This document shows, piece by piece, positions 9,096 through 17,629 of a DNA stretch of 64,000 nucleotides; the first letter of the stretch is position 1, and each line of letters opens with the position of its first letter. A program made the translations under genes and the position numbers. The notes below the pieces were generated by a model that saw only the letters and a program-made list of their open reading frames with translations, ran no database searches and was not told the origin of the DNA. Source of the DNA: Peptidiphaga gingivicola (GTDB lineage Bacteria > Actinomycetota > Actinomycetes > Actinomycetales > Actinomycetaceae); the NCBI RefSeq assembly GCF_001652275.1, contig NZ_LVZK01000003.1, positions 62,001 to 126,000 on the forward strand. Direction: 5' to 3'.

Positions 9096-9422
9096 ATGAC
9101 ACGGTTTGTTGTCGATGCTTCAGGGCTCCGATCGCAGAACGACGCCATGAAGAAATCTGAGGCCGAGGTGGCCTCCTCCGCAAAGAAATACCTCGATTCT
9201 TACGCACCCGGCTTGCAGAACGCGTTGCCGACGGCCGGCCTTTACAACGCCGTCGCCGAGGCGAGCCGTCAGCTGACAAGCAACCTTCAACTCACTTTCA
9301 ACCAGCTGCACACGGTTCTCATCGGCACGTGCAACCAGGTAGACGGCGCGATCGATTACTACGAGAAGACCGACGAAGACAATGCTCGCTCATACGACCA
9401 GACACTGGGAGAAAACCGATGA
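9096..9422 (+). CDS. Small helical ESX/EspC-like protein with YxxxD signal
   Basis: A 108-residue, predicted all-helical protein with no signal peptide. Size, helix content and the C-terminal YEKTD sequence (YxxxD, the general type VII secretion signal) resemble EsxA/EspC-type (DUF2580-like) substrates. It lacks a WxG turn. Start ATG 9096 follows AAAGGATAGAG. Its stop overlaps the next gene's ATG (ATGA), so the two proteins are probably made in step and may pair. Codon use is less GC-biased than in the neighbouring core genes. Function is inferred. No secretion ATPase or EccB/C/D gene is in the window. Confidence 0.55.
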   Translation: MTRFVVDASGLRSQNDAMKKSEAEVASSAKKYLDSYAPGLQNALPTAGLYNAVAEASRQLTSNLQLTFNQLHTVLIGTCNQVDGAIDYYEKTDEDNARSYDQTLGENR

Positions 9423-10450
9423 CAGCCCAGTCCATTCTCGATTCGCCGCCGCCGGCCAAAGAATTCGAGCGCTTTGACGACACCCTCATGGGCGAGGCCT
9501 TCGACCTTCTCAGCCCGTCCTACTGGGTGCTCAAGATCCTCTCGTGCCTCAACTTCGACCCGATGAAGATCATCATTAAGCCCTTCTCAGGAGACTACGA
9601 GGCGGCGGGGCAGCATGCCAGTGCGTACGGGCAACTCGGCGAGGCCTTCGACGCACTCGCCGACGAGCTGGGCAAACGAGCCGCAGACATGACGGCTCAA
9701 GAGATGTGGGAGGGGAACGCGTCAGCGAACTTCGACGCCCACATGACGGAGCTCGTCGGCGGAGTGCGGACGCTTGGCGCCAACCTGAAGGAGGCCTCCG
9801 CCGGTTTCGACGACGCCGCCCAACGGATCTACGGCCAGTACATGATCGCCAGCCAGCTCCTGACGACCTTCCTCGACTGGGTGACCGAGACGGTTCTCGC
9901 CGCCATAAGCGGCATCGGATGGCCCACGCTCCTCGAAAAAATCCCCAGAGGCTTTGGGTTGGTGCGCCGCATCCTCGACTGGTTCGACAACCTCGCCGAC
10001 GCCGTCCGCACGTTGAGGGCGGGGCTGTTCGAAAAGATAGGAAAACTCGTCTGGCAAGGAACGGGCAGGCTGGGAGACGCCCTCGATTTCGGGAAGTACC
10101 TCAACGCAGCCGGAAGATCCACAAGAAGTTGGGGAACGCTCGACGACATTGGCATGGGAGCCCTCACGGCGGGAAAGAACCTCGACAAACTGTCAGACTG
10201 GATAGACACGCATGATCTAGCAATAAAAGGTCTGCAGATAGCACACGCGACGGGTAGAAACACGGAAATCAATCTGACGGCAAATGGCACGTTGCCAAAC
10301 CCCTCTTTGGGCGACGAAACGCTCGGCTCTCAGCCGCCCGGCGTCGCCGACGGATCCGGTTCGTCCATGTTCGGCATCGGCCTTCCCGGGTCTCCCAAAG
10401 GGGAGCTCCAAGGCGTGTCCACCGCTGAAATACACCAGAAGGAATCATGA
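9419..10450 (+). CDS. WXG100-domain protein, probable type VII secretion substrate
   Basis: A 343-residue protein with an N-terminal helical hairpin. The stretch from FSGDYEAAGQHASAYGQLGEAF through a central MWEGNASANF (WxG) turn to VRTLGANLKEASAGFDDAA follows the layout of WXG100-like domains in actinobacterial type VII substrates. The middle contains hydrophobic helices (LLTTFLDWVTETVLAAISGIGW, about 145-166) and the last ~65 residues are Gly/Pro/Ser-rich and probably disordered. Start ATG 9419 overlaps the upstream stop. No catalytic or toxin motif is recognisable. It could be a structural or effector substrate. Confidence is moderate for the family and low for the role. Confidence 0.55.
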   Translation: MTAQSILDSPPPAKEFERFDDTLMGEAFDLLSPSYWVLKILSCLNFDPMKIIIKPFSGDYEAAGQHASAYGQLGEAFDALADELGKRAADMTAQEMWEGNASANFDAHMTELVGGVRTLGANLKEASAGFDDAAQRIYGQYMIASQLLTTFLDWVTETVLAAISGIGWPTLLEKIPRGFGLVRRILDWFDNLADAVRTLRAGLFEKIGKLVWQGTGRLGDALDFGKYLNAAGRSTRSWGTLDDIGMGALTAGKNLDKLSDWIDTHDLAIKGLQIAHATGRNTEINLTANGTLPNPSLGDETLGSQPPGVADGSGSSMFGIGLPGSPKGELQGVSTAEIHQKES

Positions 10451-10518
10451 CGGAAGGGCAAAAGAAGTCATGACCGCAAGTGAACAAAGCAGACGCGACC
10501 GAGGAAAGGAAAACAGAC

Positions 10519-11019
10519 ATGGCTGAAAAAGAGAAAACGAAGATGGACGAGGGCAAGATGGAAGAGCCGCTCCCCGAAAGCTTCCCGCGCACTCCTCCTC
10601 CTTTCACCGACGGATTCATGCGGGAGACTGAACGGCGCTATTCGAACCACCGCAAAAGCCTGGCCTGGCTTGTCAAAAACGCCGAAAGCGAAGACATTCG
10701 GCGCAAAGCCAAAGAGATGCTCGAGGGCAGGCGATCCGTTTACGAGGTGCTGCGCGACCCGGAGTTCGGGCGAATGGCCGACAGGAGCATCGAACGCCTG
10801 CAGCAGGTCATGAAGGCCGAGTCGATCGACCCAAGCGACCCTTCGACCTTCCCCGACCGGAAGAGGCTGGCCGAACTCGTCGGAAAGTACGGCGAAGGCG
10901 AGAGCCTGGGCCGAGGCGAGGACGCGAAGGACGACGAAGCCGACCGCCGCAGGGCCGCCTTCGACAGGCGGCGCCGAAGCGACGAGCAGCACGAAGGCTT
11001 CGGCGCCGGGCGTCGTTGA
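10519..11019 (+). CDS. Hypothetical charged protein, third gene of the ESX-like cluster
   Basis: A 166-residue, very hydrophilic protein rich in Glu, Lys and Arg. It has no membrane segment or signal peptide and matches no family I recognise. The N-terminal ~40 residues are Lys/Glu-rich and then FPRTPPPFTDGF. Residues ~50-120 look helical, and the tail is Arg/Asp/Glu-rich. ATG 10519 follows GGAAAGGA. An in-frame GTG at 10480 would add 13 residues. It lies 68 bases after the WXG100 protein on the same strand, so a chaperone, partner or immunity role is possible but only by position. Confidence 0.5.
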   Translation: MAEKEKTKMDEGKMEEPLPESFPRTPPPFTDGFMRETERRYSNHRKSLAWLVKNAESEDIRRKAKEMLEGRRSVYEVLRDPEFGRMADRSIERLQQVMKAESIDPSDPSTFPDRKRLAELVGKYGEGESLGRGEDAKDDEADRRRAAFDRRRRSDEQHEGFGAGRR

Positions 11020-11044
11020 AGCGGCTCAAGCGGGCCGGGGCCTC

Positions 11045-12202
11045 CTAAACCGCGCCCCGCGCGTAGAAGTACCACGGCGCCATCATTCCCGAGGAGAGGG
11101 CATCCACTAGGAGACGCGTCAAAGAGTGCCCCGAATCCTTGCGCAGAGCTCTTTCCGCCCTGTCGGCAGCGATCGAATTCAGGCACGCCCACCAATGCAG
11201 ATATGCGCTCGCAGCGAGCGCATCGACCGATCCGCGGCAGTCGTGCGCCGCGACGAGGTCAAGCACCCTGCAGGCGGTTTTCAGCCGAGAAATGGAGGGA
11301 GGCTTGGAGACGGCTTCCGCAAGGATCTCGGCGACCGCCTGCGCGTCCGCGTCGCCGCCGTGTTGCAGACTGGGCTCCAAGCCCCACGCCAGGGCGGCGT
11401 CGCGGTTGAGGGGGACGGTGAGAGAAGCGCTCGCCTGCCCCACTGCTCGGGCGAGACTCTCGTCAGACCCGAGTCGACCGACGCCGCCGCTCGCTCCCGC
11501 CGAGTCTCGCGCGCAGCCTTCGGCCCCCTCTGACACGTGGCCGAAGACGTTTCCCCGGAAGAGGACGCTGTGCGCCTGCGCGGCGTCAAAGAGATCCCAC
11601 AGGGCCTGGGCGGCGGGCTCGCCCTTGCCGGCGGCAATCGCTGCAATCGCGGCGTCGGCGGCGGGTCTCGCCGCGGCGCGCATGCGCGGATCCACTGTCG
11701 GCAGGGCCATTCCGGGTTGCTCGGCTCCCGGGGCGCTTCCCTGGAAGACAAGTTCGGCCGCCGTCGCGCAGGATTCGAGTTCGCGGACGTCGCGCACGGC
11801 CCGCGAGCCGCCGTCGAGGCGGACGAAGCGTTCGGCGTCCACGGCGAAGGAAAACAGCACCGCCCCCGGACGCTGCGCGTGAGAGACCATCGAGTGTATG
11901 AGCGCGATCCGTTGCGCCAATTCGCCGACGTCCAACTCGCTCAAGCTTTGGCAGTAAAGGACGAGAACGGCGATTGTGACGTCGTGCCGGCGCGCCACTT
12001 GGGCGAGGAATCTGCCGTGGTCCGCTGACAGCGGCTCACTCCGATAGTCAAGGTGCACGATGGGCCCGACGCACGAGCCGGTTCCGGCGGCGTCGGTGCA
12101 ATGCGAGTCGAGTCCGCACATGACGAAAGACGAGGTCGGGCGGTAGCCGAGGATGTGGGGGACGAGGACGAGCGCCTCTTCGGGGGTTGTGACGGTGACC
12201 AT
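11045..12202 (-). CDS. DUF4192 family protein
   Basis: A 385-residue actinobacterial protein of unknown function. It has the family start: TPEEALVLVPHILGYRPTSSFVM, a run that resembles a P-loop-free alpha/beta fold. The C-terminal half contains alanine-rich helices and WWACLNSIAADRAERAL. The ATG at 12202 has TCTAAT six bases upstream, so it may be leaderless. It converges with the ESX-like cluster, 25 bases from that cluster's last stop. No enzymatic motif is visible. Confidence 0.8.
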   Translation of the reverse strand: MVTVTTPEEALVLVPHILGYRPTSSFVMCGLDSHCTDAAGTGSCVGPIVHLDYRSEPLSADHGRFLAQVARRHDVTIAVLVLYCQSLSELDVGELAQRIALIHSMVSHAQRPGAVLFSFAVDAERFVRLDGGSRAVRDVRELESCATAAELVFQGSAPGAEQPGMALPTVDPRMRAAARPAADAAIAAIAAGKGEPAAQALWDLFDAAQAHSVLFRGNVFGHVSEGAEGCARDSAGASGGVGRLGSDESLARAVGQASASLTVPLNRDAALAWGLEPSLQHGGDADAQAVAEILAEAVSKPPSISRLKTACRVLDLVAAHDCRGSVDALAASAYLHWWACLNSIAADRAERALRKDSGHSLTRLLVDALSSGMMAPWYFYARGAV

Positions 12203-12499
12203 GCGCCGATTAGACCTCTCGCGGCCCGTGCGCGTTCGCCGACGTGCGCCGCCTGTGAAGGGAGCGAACGCGAAAGAGCCCTGTGGACCGAGCGCGACGG
12301 CCGAGGCCCGACGAGCGGAGCGCGCGCTCGTCGATCGGCAAAGAGGAGACCTTCTTCGAACGCCGGGGCCCGACGAACGGAGCGCGCTCCCGCCGGGGCA
12401 AAACGAAGCGCGGCAGACCTCGGCAAACCGGCTGCTTCGGCAAACCGGCGGGTTGGGAGAACCGTCGGTCTAGACGGACCGGCGGGTTAAACTGTGCGC
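12203..12499. other. Divergent intergenic region with short direct repeats
   Basis: Promoter region between the DUF4192 gene and the polyprenyl synthetase gene. It contains paired imperfect copies of GGCCCGACGARCGGAGCGCG (about 12305 and 12366) and of CGGCAAACCGGC (about 12420 and 12437). No gene is supported. Confidence 0.4.
12488..12493 (+). promoter_or_regulatory. Probable -10 element, leaderless polyprenyl synthetase gene
   Basis: TAAACT, six bases before ATG 12500. The GTG at 12494 directly abuts this hexamer and is therefore unlikely to be the start. Confidence 0.5.
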
Positions 12500-13591
12500 A
12501 TGAGCGAGAAGTCCGCGTTGGAGGAGCTGCGCGAGGATGTCTCGGCGCGGGCGCGCGCCTACCTCGACCGAGCGCGCGAGTTGATCGATTTCCCGGGCGA
12601 CGCCGAAAGCCTGGGCGAGTTTCTCGATCCCGCCCGCCGCCTGCTCTCCGGAGGCAAGCGCACGCGCGCCGCCCTTCTCGCCGCCGGCTACGCCTGCGCG
12701 ACCGCCGAAGACCGCGAGCCGGCGATTTCTGCGGGCGCCGCGGCGGAGCTCTATCAAACCTCGGCCTTGATCCACGACGACATCCTCGACGCCGCCTCGA
12801 CGAGGCGCTCCCAGCCTTCCGCCCACGTCGCTCTGGCCCGGCTGCACTTAAGCAGCGGATGGAGCGGCGACCGCGCGCATTTCGGCACATCCTCGGCGAT
12901 TCTTCTGGGCGACTTCCTTCTATCGCTGTCGACGGAAGCCTTCGCGGACGCCTGCGCGCAGGTCGGCCCCCGCGCAGGCCGGGCGGCCCTTCGCGCCTTT
13001 GCCCGCATGACCACCGAGGTCGCCTTCGGCCAGTACCTTGACATCCGCGCCGAAAACGCCCCGCCCGCCGCCGATTCAGTCGGCGCCGCCCTGTCCGTCG
13101 TCGCCCACAAGAGCGCGCGGTACTCCGTGGTGTTTCCGCTGCGCATCGGCGCACTCCTAGCCGGAGCTTCCGGGGACGTCCTCGACCTGCTAGAACGGGT
13201 AGGCGCGCCTCTGGGCGAGGCGTTTCAGCTCCGCGACGACGATCTCGGGGTCTTCGGAGACGAGGAGGCGACGGGCAAACCGGTGTGCGGCGACATCGCC
13301 CAAGGAAAGCGGACCGTTCTTCTGGCGCTTATGCTCGAGCGCCTGAACGGCGCCGACCGCGGCCGCCTCGTCGGCCTCCTCGGCAAGCGGATCGAGCCCG
13401 ACGACGCCCGCTGGATTCAGGAGGCCGGGATCGCCTCGGGCGCCCGCAGCGCGCACGAAGACATGATCCGGCGTCGCGAAACTGCGGCTTTGGCCGCTCT
13501 GGACGCCCTCCGCAATTCCGGCCTTGCGCTCGCGGACGGACTGGCCATGGCCGAATCCCTCGTCTTCGAACTGATCGGGCGCGTCTCGTAG
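12500..13591 (+). CDS. idsA2: Polyprenyl (geranylgeranyl-type) diphosphate synthase
   Basis: A 363-residue trans-prenyltransferase that condenses isopentenyl diphosphate onto an allylic diphosphate. The first Asp-rich motif is IHDDILDAAS (DDxxD, about 98). The second is QLRDDDLGVFGD (about 245), followed by ATGKPVCGDIAQGKRT. GGKRTRAALL near residue 52 contributes to IPP binding. The start at 12500 is supported by leaderless spacing. Position next to the Rv2175c-like gene and the PknL-type kinase mirrors M. tuberculosis idsA2; the symbol follows that synteny. Product chain length cannot be read from sequence. The last codons and stop are duplicated just downstream. Confidence 0.88.
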   Translation: MSEKSALEELREDVSARARAYLDRARELIDFPGDAESLGEFLDPARRLLSGGKRTRAALLAAGYACATAEDREPAISAGAAAELYQTSALIHDDILDAASTRRSQPSAHVALARLHLSSGWSGDRAHFGTSSAILLGDFLLSLSTEAFADACAQVGPRAGRAALRAFARMTTEVAFGQYLDIRAENAPPAADSVGAALSVVAHKSARYSVVFPLRIGALLAGASGDVLDLLERVGAPLGEAFQLRDDDLGVFGDEEATGKPVCGDIAQGKRTVLLALMLERLNGADRGRLVGLLGKRIEPDDARWIQEAGIASGARSAHEDMIRRRETAALAALDALRNSGLALADGLAMAESLVFELIGRVS

Positions 13592-13622
13592 CCCGTCTGA
13601 TCGGGCGCGTCTCGTAGCCCGT
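13571..13622. repeat. 26-bp tandem duplication across the idsA2 stop codon
   Basis: Two exact copies (13571-13596, 13597-13622), each beginning CTGATCGGGCGCGTCTCG. The first encodes the C-terminal LIGRVS plus TAG. The second is a non-translated copy of the same codons. Confidence 0.95.
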
Positions 13623-13730
13623 CCTCGCTGCCCCCGCGACTGGAGCGACCCGCCGCGGGGCGCGGCGCGAATCTTCCGCGAGGCGGAGCGTCAAACCCCA
13701 CGAGGCGCGGCGTGAAGCCGCGGGCCGCCT

Positions 13731-14087
13731 TCAGAACGCGAGAGTCGCGGCTGCCCTGCGCACGGCGTGCACGCGTCCGGCCCGCAAGGCGTCGATCGGA
13801 CGTTCGCCCAGTTCGCCGTTCGCCGCGGTCAGCCACCGCCACGCCTCTTCGTCGCTGCAACCGGCGTCGGAAAGGGCTGTCAGCGTGCCGCGGAGCGACG
13901 GGAGGACGGCGGCTTTCCCGCCCTCGTCGACCAGCGTCAGGGACGAGATCGCGAGAGCGGCCGCCTCTCCCCTGCGGACCGCCAGGATCCGCCGATCGGC
14001 CAGCATATTCCTCACGTCCCTTTGGGCAACGCCCAAAGCCTCGGCCGCCTCGGGAACGGAGAGCCATGTCTCAGGAGTAGTGGTCAC
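13731..14087 (-). CDS. Rv2175c-family DNA-binding protein
   Basis: A 118-residue protein with an N-terminal helix-turn-helix (WLSVPEAAEALGVAQRDVRNML), a short hydrophobic middle and a C-terminal helical region (DEEAWRWLTAANGELG). This matches the mycobacterial Rv2175c family, a DNA-binding substrate of the kinase PknL. The kinase gene is 1.4 kb away here, as in mycobacteria. I chose GTG 14087 because TAGATT (14100-14095) lies seven bases upstream. GTG 14093 would be too close to that element. DNA target unknown. Confidence 0.8.
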   Translation of the reverse strand: MTTTPETWLSVPEAAEALGVAQRDVRNMLADRRILAVRRGEAAALAISSLTLVDEGGKAAVLPSLRGTLTALSDAGCSDEEAWRWLTAANGELGERPIDALRAGRVHAVRRAAATLAF

Positions 14088-14235
14088 GCGCACAAATCTA
14101 ACCCAAATTCGCCTCCCATGTGGCGCGAGGCCCCAATAACCACTATTGTCACATATGGCACTTTAAACACAGATGAATCAGACATATCTTTTGTCACTTT
14201 CATCGCTGTACGCACACGACATTTTGGAGGCACAC

Positions 14236-15411
14236 ATGTCCTTGCGCACTCAGCTCAGCGTGGCCGTCGCCGCAACCGCTGCGGTAGGCGGAATGGCGCC
14301 GGCGGCAGCCGATTCGAGCACGTCGGTCAAAACCGCGGACGTCGCCCATCTCGAGAAACTCGGCACGAAGGCGCCGTCACTGACATATCGCGCAGCTTCG
14401 CACGACACCCTCGAGACGGTGGCGAAGCGAACGGGAGTCTCGCCCACGGCGATCGCACAGGCCAACGAACTGACTGGCCCCCTTCGAACGGGGCAGCGCC
14501 TGAAGATTCCGTCGATCTCCGAGGCTCCGAAGGCGCCGCTCCCCGCAGAGCCTTCAGGCTCGCTTTCCCACACGGTCCAGCGGGGCGATACGCTCAGCGG
14601 GATCGCCCGCCAGCACGGAACAACCGTCGCCGCCATCGCACAGGCCAACGGAATCGCAGACCCGGCCCGCATCTACGTCGGCCAGCAGATTGCCATTCCT
14701 GCCGCTGCGCAGCCATCGCCTCAGACCGCGGCCCAAAGCGCGACGCAGACGAACGGGTCCCACACGGTCCAGCGGGGCGATACGCTCAGCGGGATCGCCC
14801 GCCAGCACGGAACAACCGTCGCCGCCATCGCGCAGGCCAACGGAATCGCGGACCCGGCCCGCATCTACGCGGGAAAGACGCTGACAATCCCGGGAGCGGC
14901 CACGGAGGCCTCGGCGACGCCCCAGAACCCCGTTCCGAAGACCTTCCTCCACTACACCTACCCGGATTCGACCAACTCGGCCGCGAACGCCAACAAGCTC
15001 GCCCTCGAAGGGGCAGCCGTCCCCTCCCGCGCCCAGATGCAGGAGATCGTCCGCTCCACGGCCGTGCAAATGGGAGTCGATCCCAAGCTCGCCCTCGCCC
15101 ACGCGTACGTCGAGTCGGGCTTCGACATGCGATCGGTCTCCCCCGCCAACGCAATCGGCGTCATGCAGGTCATTCCCTCGTCGGGAGAATGGGCATCCAG
15201 GCTCGTCGGAAGGCGCTTGAACCTATTGGATCCGCGTGACAACGCCGTCGCCGGCGTCGCCATCATCCGCTACCTCCAGAGCAACGCGGACAGCGCCGAC
15301 CAGGGAATCGCAGGCTACTACCAGGGCCTGGGCGGCGTGCGAAAGAACGGAATGAAACCAGACACAGCCATATACGTCAACAGGGTCAAAGCGGCGCAGG
15401 CGCGTTTCTGA
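14236..15411 (+). CDS. Secreted LysM-repeat lytic transglycosylase
   Basis: A 391-residue cell-wall hydrolase. It has a signal peptide (hydrophobic run VAVAATAAVGGMAPAAA), then three LysM domains: a divergent one (residues ~55-95), then two nearly identical ones starting HTVQRGDTLSGIARQHG at ~113 and ~177. A C-terminal SLT (family 1) transglycosylase domain follows, with catalytic Glu in AHAYVESGFD and the motif NAIGVMQVIPSSG. LysM should bind peptidoglycan and the SLT domain cleaves it. ATG 14236 follows TGGAGG. It sits directly upstream of the PASTA kinase, which also senses cell wall; a strong hairpin separates them. Confidence 0.9.
   Translation: MSLRTQLSVAVAATAAVGGMAPAAADSSTSVKTADVAHLEKLGTKAPSLTYRAASHDTLETVAKRTGVSPTAIAQANELTGPLRTGQRLKIPSISEAPKAPLPAEPSGSLSHTVQRGDTLSGIARQHGTTVAAIAQANGIADPARIYVGQQIAIPAAAQPSPQTAAQSATQTNGSHTVQRGDTLSGIARQHGTTVAAIAQANGIADPARIYAGKTLTIPGAATEASATPQNPVPKTFLHYTYPDSTNSAANANKLALEGAAVPSRAQMQEIVRSTAVQMGVDPKLALAHAYVESGFDMRSVSPANAIGVMQVIPSSGEWASRLVGRRLNLLDPRDNAVAGVAIIRYLQSNADSADQGIAGYYQGLGGVRKNGMKPDTAIYVNRVKAAQARF
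14566..14869. repeat. Internal duplication encoding LysM domains 2 and 3
   Basis: 112-base copies at 14566-14677 and 14758-14869 (period 192) that appear to differ at two synonymous positions only. This points to a recent duplication or gene conversion. Confidence 0.9.
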
Positions 15412-15418
15412 CGGTCTG

Positions 15419-15454
15419 AAGGCGCGGCCGGCATTCGGCATGCCGCCGCGCCTT
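15419..15454 (+). terminator. Hairpin after the LysM/transglycosylase gene
   Basis: AAGGCGCGGC pairs with GCCGCGCCTT; the loop itself contains GGCAT/ATGCC. It lies eight bases after the stop. Only TTT follows, and the kinase's -10 begins right after it. Confidence 0.65.
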
Positions 15455-15457
15455 TAG

Positions 15458-15463
15458 TAGTCT
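15458..15463 (+). promoter_or_regulatory. Probable -10 element, leaderless PASTA kinase gene
   Basis: TAGTCT, six bases before the GTG at 15470. There is no room for a ribosome-binding site between the terminator hairpin and the start. Confidence 0.5.
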
Positions 15464-15469
15464 TGACTC

Positions 15470-17629
15470 GTGTCGGATTCACTCATCGGCTCAGTCGTCG
15501 ACGGACGTTACGCCATCACGGCCCTCATCGGACGCGGCGGAATGGCCACCGTTTATCGCGCCCGCGACAAGCGCCTTGAGCGCGACGTCGCCATCAAGTT
15601 CATGCACACGCACTTGGGCGCGCACCCCGACTTCACCGAACGTTTCAACCGCGAAGCACGCGCAGCCGCGAGGCTTTCCAGCCCATACGTCGTGGCCGTC
15701 CACGACCGCGGCGTGTGGGCTTCCCCCGAAGGGACGCGGGCCTACCTCGTCATGGAGTATGTGCCAGGCCCCGATCTTCGCGCCGAGCTTTCGCGGCTGG
15801 GCAGCTTCACTCTGGGAACCTCGCTGACACTCGGCGAACAGGTGCTTCGCGCTCTGACCTCGGCCCACGCCGCGGGCATCGTCCACAGGGACGTCAAGCC
15901 CGAGAACATCATGCTGACCGCACCCGTGCCGGACCCGCCCGAAACCCTTGAATCCCATCCCGACGTGTACGCGAAAGTCACGGACTTCGGGCTCGCCCGC
16001 GCAGTGACGTCGAACGCGACGGCGACGGGGCAGGTCATGGGAACCGTGGCCTATCTCGCCCCGGAGGTCATCACCGACGGCGACGCGGGCGAACGGGCCG
16101 ACCTGTACGCCCTGGGCGTTCTGCTCTACGAGTTCCTCACGGGAACCCTTCCTTTCGCGGGCAAAACCCCCATCGCCACGGCGTACAAGCAGATCAACGA
16201 CGACATGCCGCGAATCGCCGACCAAGCCGACTGGCTGCCGCCCGAGGTCGATGCCTTCGTCGAAAAACTCACGGCGAAGAAACCCGAAGACAGGCCTGCC
16301 AACGCAAAAGAGGCGCTCGACGACCTGATCTCCCTCTGTCGAAAAATCGACGTCGAAACCCTTTCCCGGTACATACCCGTCGCACCGAAACGCGCGGCCC
16401 ACGCGGAAAGGACGAGGGTCGACGTCGTCCCGGGCCTGGGGCAGGCCACGCAGGTCGACCTCGACCCGACGGCAGTCATCGGAGCGGCAAGCTCCGAAGA
16501 GAGCCAACCCGCCCGGGCCGCCGCGCAGAGCGGTCTGCCCGCCCGCCAGGCGACGCTCGTCGACGCGCAGCCGGTGCTCGTCCCGCCGCAGGGAGCCTTT
16601 TCCCCCGATTCCTCGCTCCAGCGCTCCCCCGAGCCTCCGCGGCAGACGAAGCGCTCGCGCAGACTGTTCCGGAGGGGCAGGAACGCTGCGGCGCCGATGC
16701 AGGGCTCCGGCCTCGCGGCGCCGCAGGAATCCGGCGTCGCGCCGGCCAAATCGAGAAAACGCATCGTCGTCGCGACCGCCCTCCTCCTCATCGTCGCTTT
16801 GATTGCCACCGCGTGGTATTTCATGGCGGGACCGGGCCAGCGCGTGAACGTGCCGAAGGTCGCCGGAAAGAGCTACAAGGAAGCCGTCGCCGCGCTCTCC
16901 TCAAAGGGGCTGAGCGCGACGAAGAAGGAATCGTACTCCGATTCGGTGCCGTCCGGCCGCGTTCTTTCGACCGATCCAGGGGCGGGAACCAGCATTCACC
17001 CGTCGACGCGCGTGACCGTCACCGTGTCGGCCGGGGTCGAGAAGGTGGAGGTCCCCGACCTTTCGGGAAAAACGGAAGCGCAGGCGAAAGAGGCGCTCCG
17101 CAAGGCCCGTCTCTCCTACGAGGTGACCACCCAATACTCGGAATCCGTGAAAAAGGGCCGCGTCGTCACCCAGTCGTCCAAGGCGGGCGCGTGGGTGGAG
17201 CACGATTCGGCCGTCAAAATCACGATTTCCGGGGGACGCGAGCCGATCAAGGTTCCCAAGGTCGTGGGCATGTGGAAAAACGACGCCGTATCCAAGCTCG
17301 AAGACGCCGGATTCACGGTTTCGATCGAGGAAGAAGCCTCGGATTCGGTCGCCAAGGACGCGGTGATCTCTCAGGACCCCGAGGACGGAGAAAGCAGCCA
17401 TAGACACGACAATGTGACGATCAAGGTCTCCACCGGCAACGACCTCGTCGACGTGCCCAACGTCCTGGGCAAAAGCACCGACGACGCCGAATCCGAGCTG
17501 AAGTCCGCCGGTTTCTCGGTCAAGAAGCGCAGGTTCTTCGGCGCGTTCTACGACACCGTCAATCTTCAGTCTCCGAGGTCGGGAAAGAAAGCCCCGCGCG
17601 GATCCACGGTGACGATCGGGGCCCTGTAG
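15470..17629 (+). CDS. pknL: Membrane Ser/Thr protein kinase with PASTA repeats
   Basis: A 719-residue Hanks-type kinase. The catalytic domain covers residues ~14-275: Gly loop GRGGMATVY, Lys43 (VAIKF), HRDVKPEN, DFGLA, and GTVAYLAPE. A Pro/Ser/Arg-rich juxtamembrane linker follows, then one membrane segment (IVVATALLLIVALIATAWYF, ~431-450) and four extracellular PASTA repeats (VPKVAGKSYKEA, VPDLSGKTEAQA, VPKVVGMWKNDA, VPNVLGKSTDDA). PASTA repeats bind peptidoglycan fragments or lipid II in relatives. The symbol rests on synteny with Rv2175c and aroG. The M. tuberculosis protein has no PASTA tail, but the corynebacterial one does. The stop abuts the aroG stop with no gap. Confidence 0.9.
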   Translation: MSDSLIGSVVDGRYAITALIGRGGMATVYRARDKRLERDVAIKFMHTHLGAHPDFTERFNREARAAARLSSPYVVAVHDRGVWASPEGTRAYLVMEYVPGPDLRAELSRLGSFTLGTSLTLGEQVLRALTSAHAAGIVHRDVKPENIMLTAPVPDPPETLESHPDVYAKVTDFGLARAVTSNATATGQVMGTVAYLAPEVITDGDAGERADLYALGVLLYEFLTGTLPFAGKTPIATAYKQINDDMPRIADQADWLPPEVDAFVEKLTAKKPEDRPANAKEALDDLISLCRKIDVETLSRYIPVAPKRAAHAERTRVDVVPGLGQATQVDLDPTAVIGAASSEESQPARAAAQSGLPARQATLVDAQPVLVPPQGAFSPDSSLQRSPEPPRQTKRSRRLFRRGRNAAAPMQGSGLAAPQESGVAPAKSRKRIVVATALLLIVALIATAWYFMAGPGQRVNVPKVAGKSYKEAVAALSSKGLSATKKESYSDSVPSGRVLSTDPGAGTSIHPSTRVTVTVSAGVEKVEVPDLSGKTEAQAKEALRKARLSYEVTTQYSESVKKGRVVTQSSKAGAWVEHDSAVKITISGGREPIKVPKVVGMWKNDAVSKLEDAGFTVSIEEEASDSVAKDAVISQDPEDGESSHRHDNVTIKVSTGNDLVDVPNVLGKSTDDAESELKSAGFSVKKRRFFGAFYDTVNLQSPRSGKKAPRGSTVTIGAL

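Noticed and set aside
14094-14235. c-di-AMP (ydaO) riboswitch ahead of the LysM hydrolase
   Set aside because: Such leaders occur before actinobacterial wall hydrolases, but this gap is only ~140 bases and shows no matching conserved segments.
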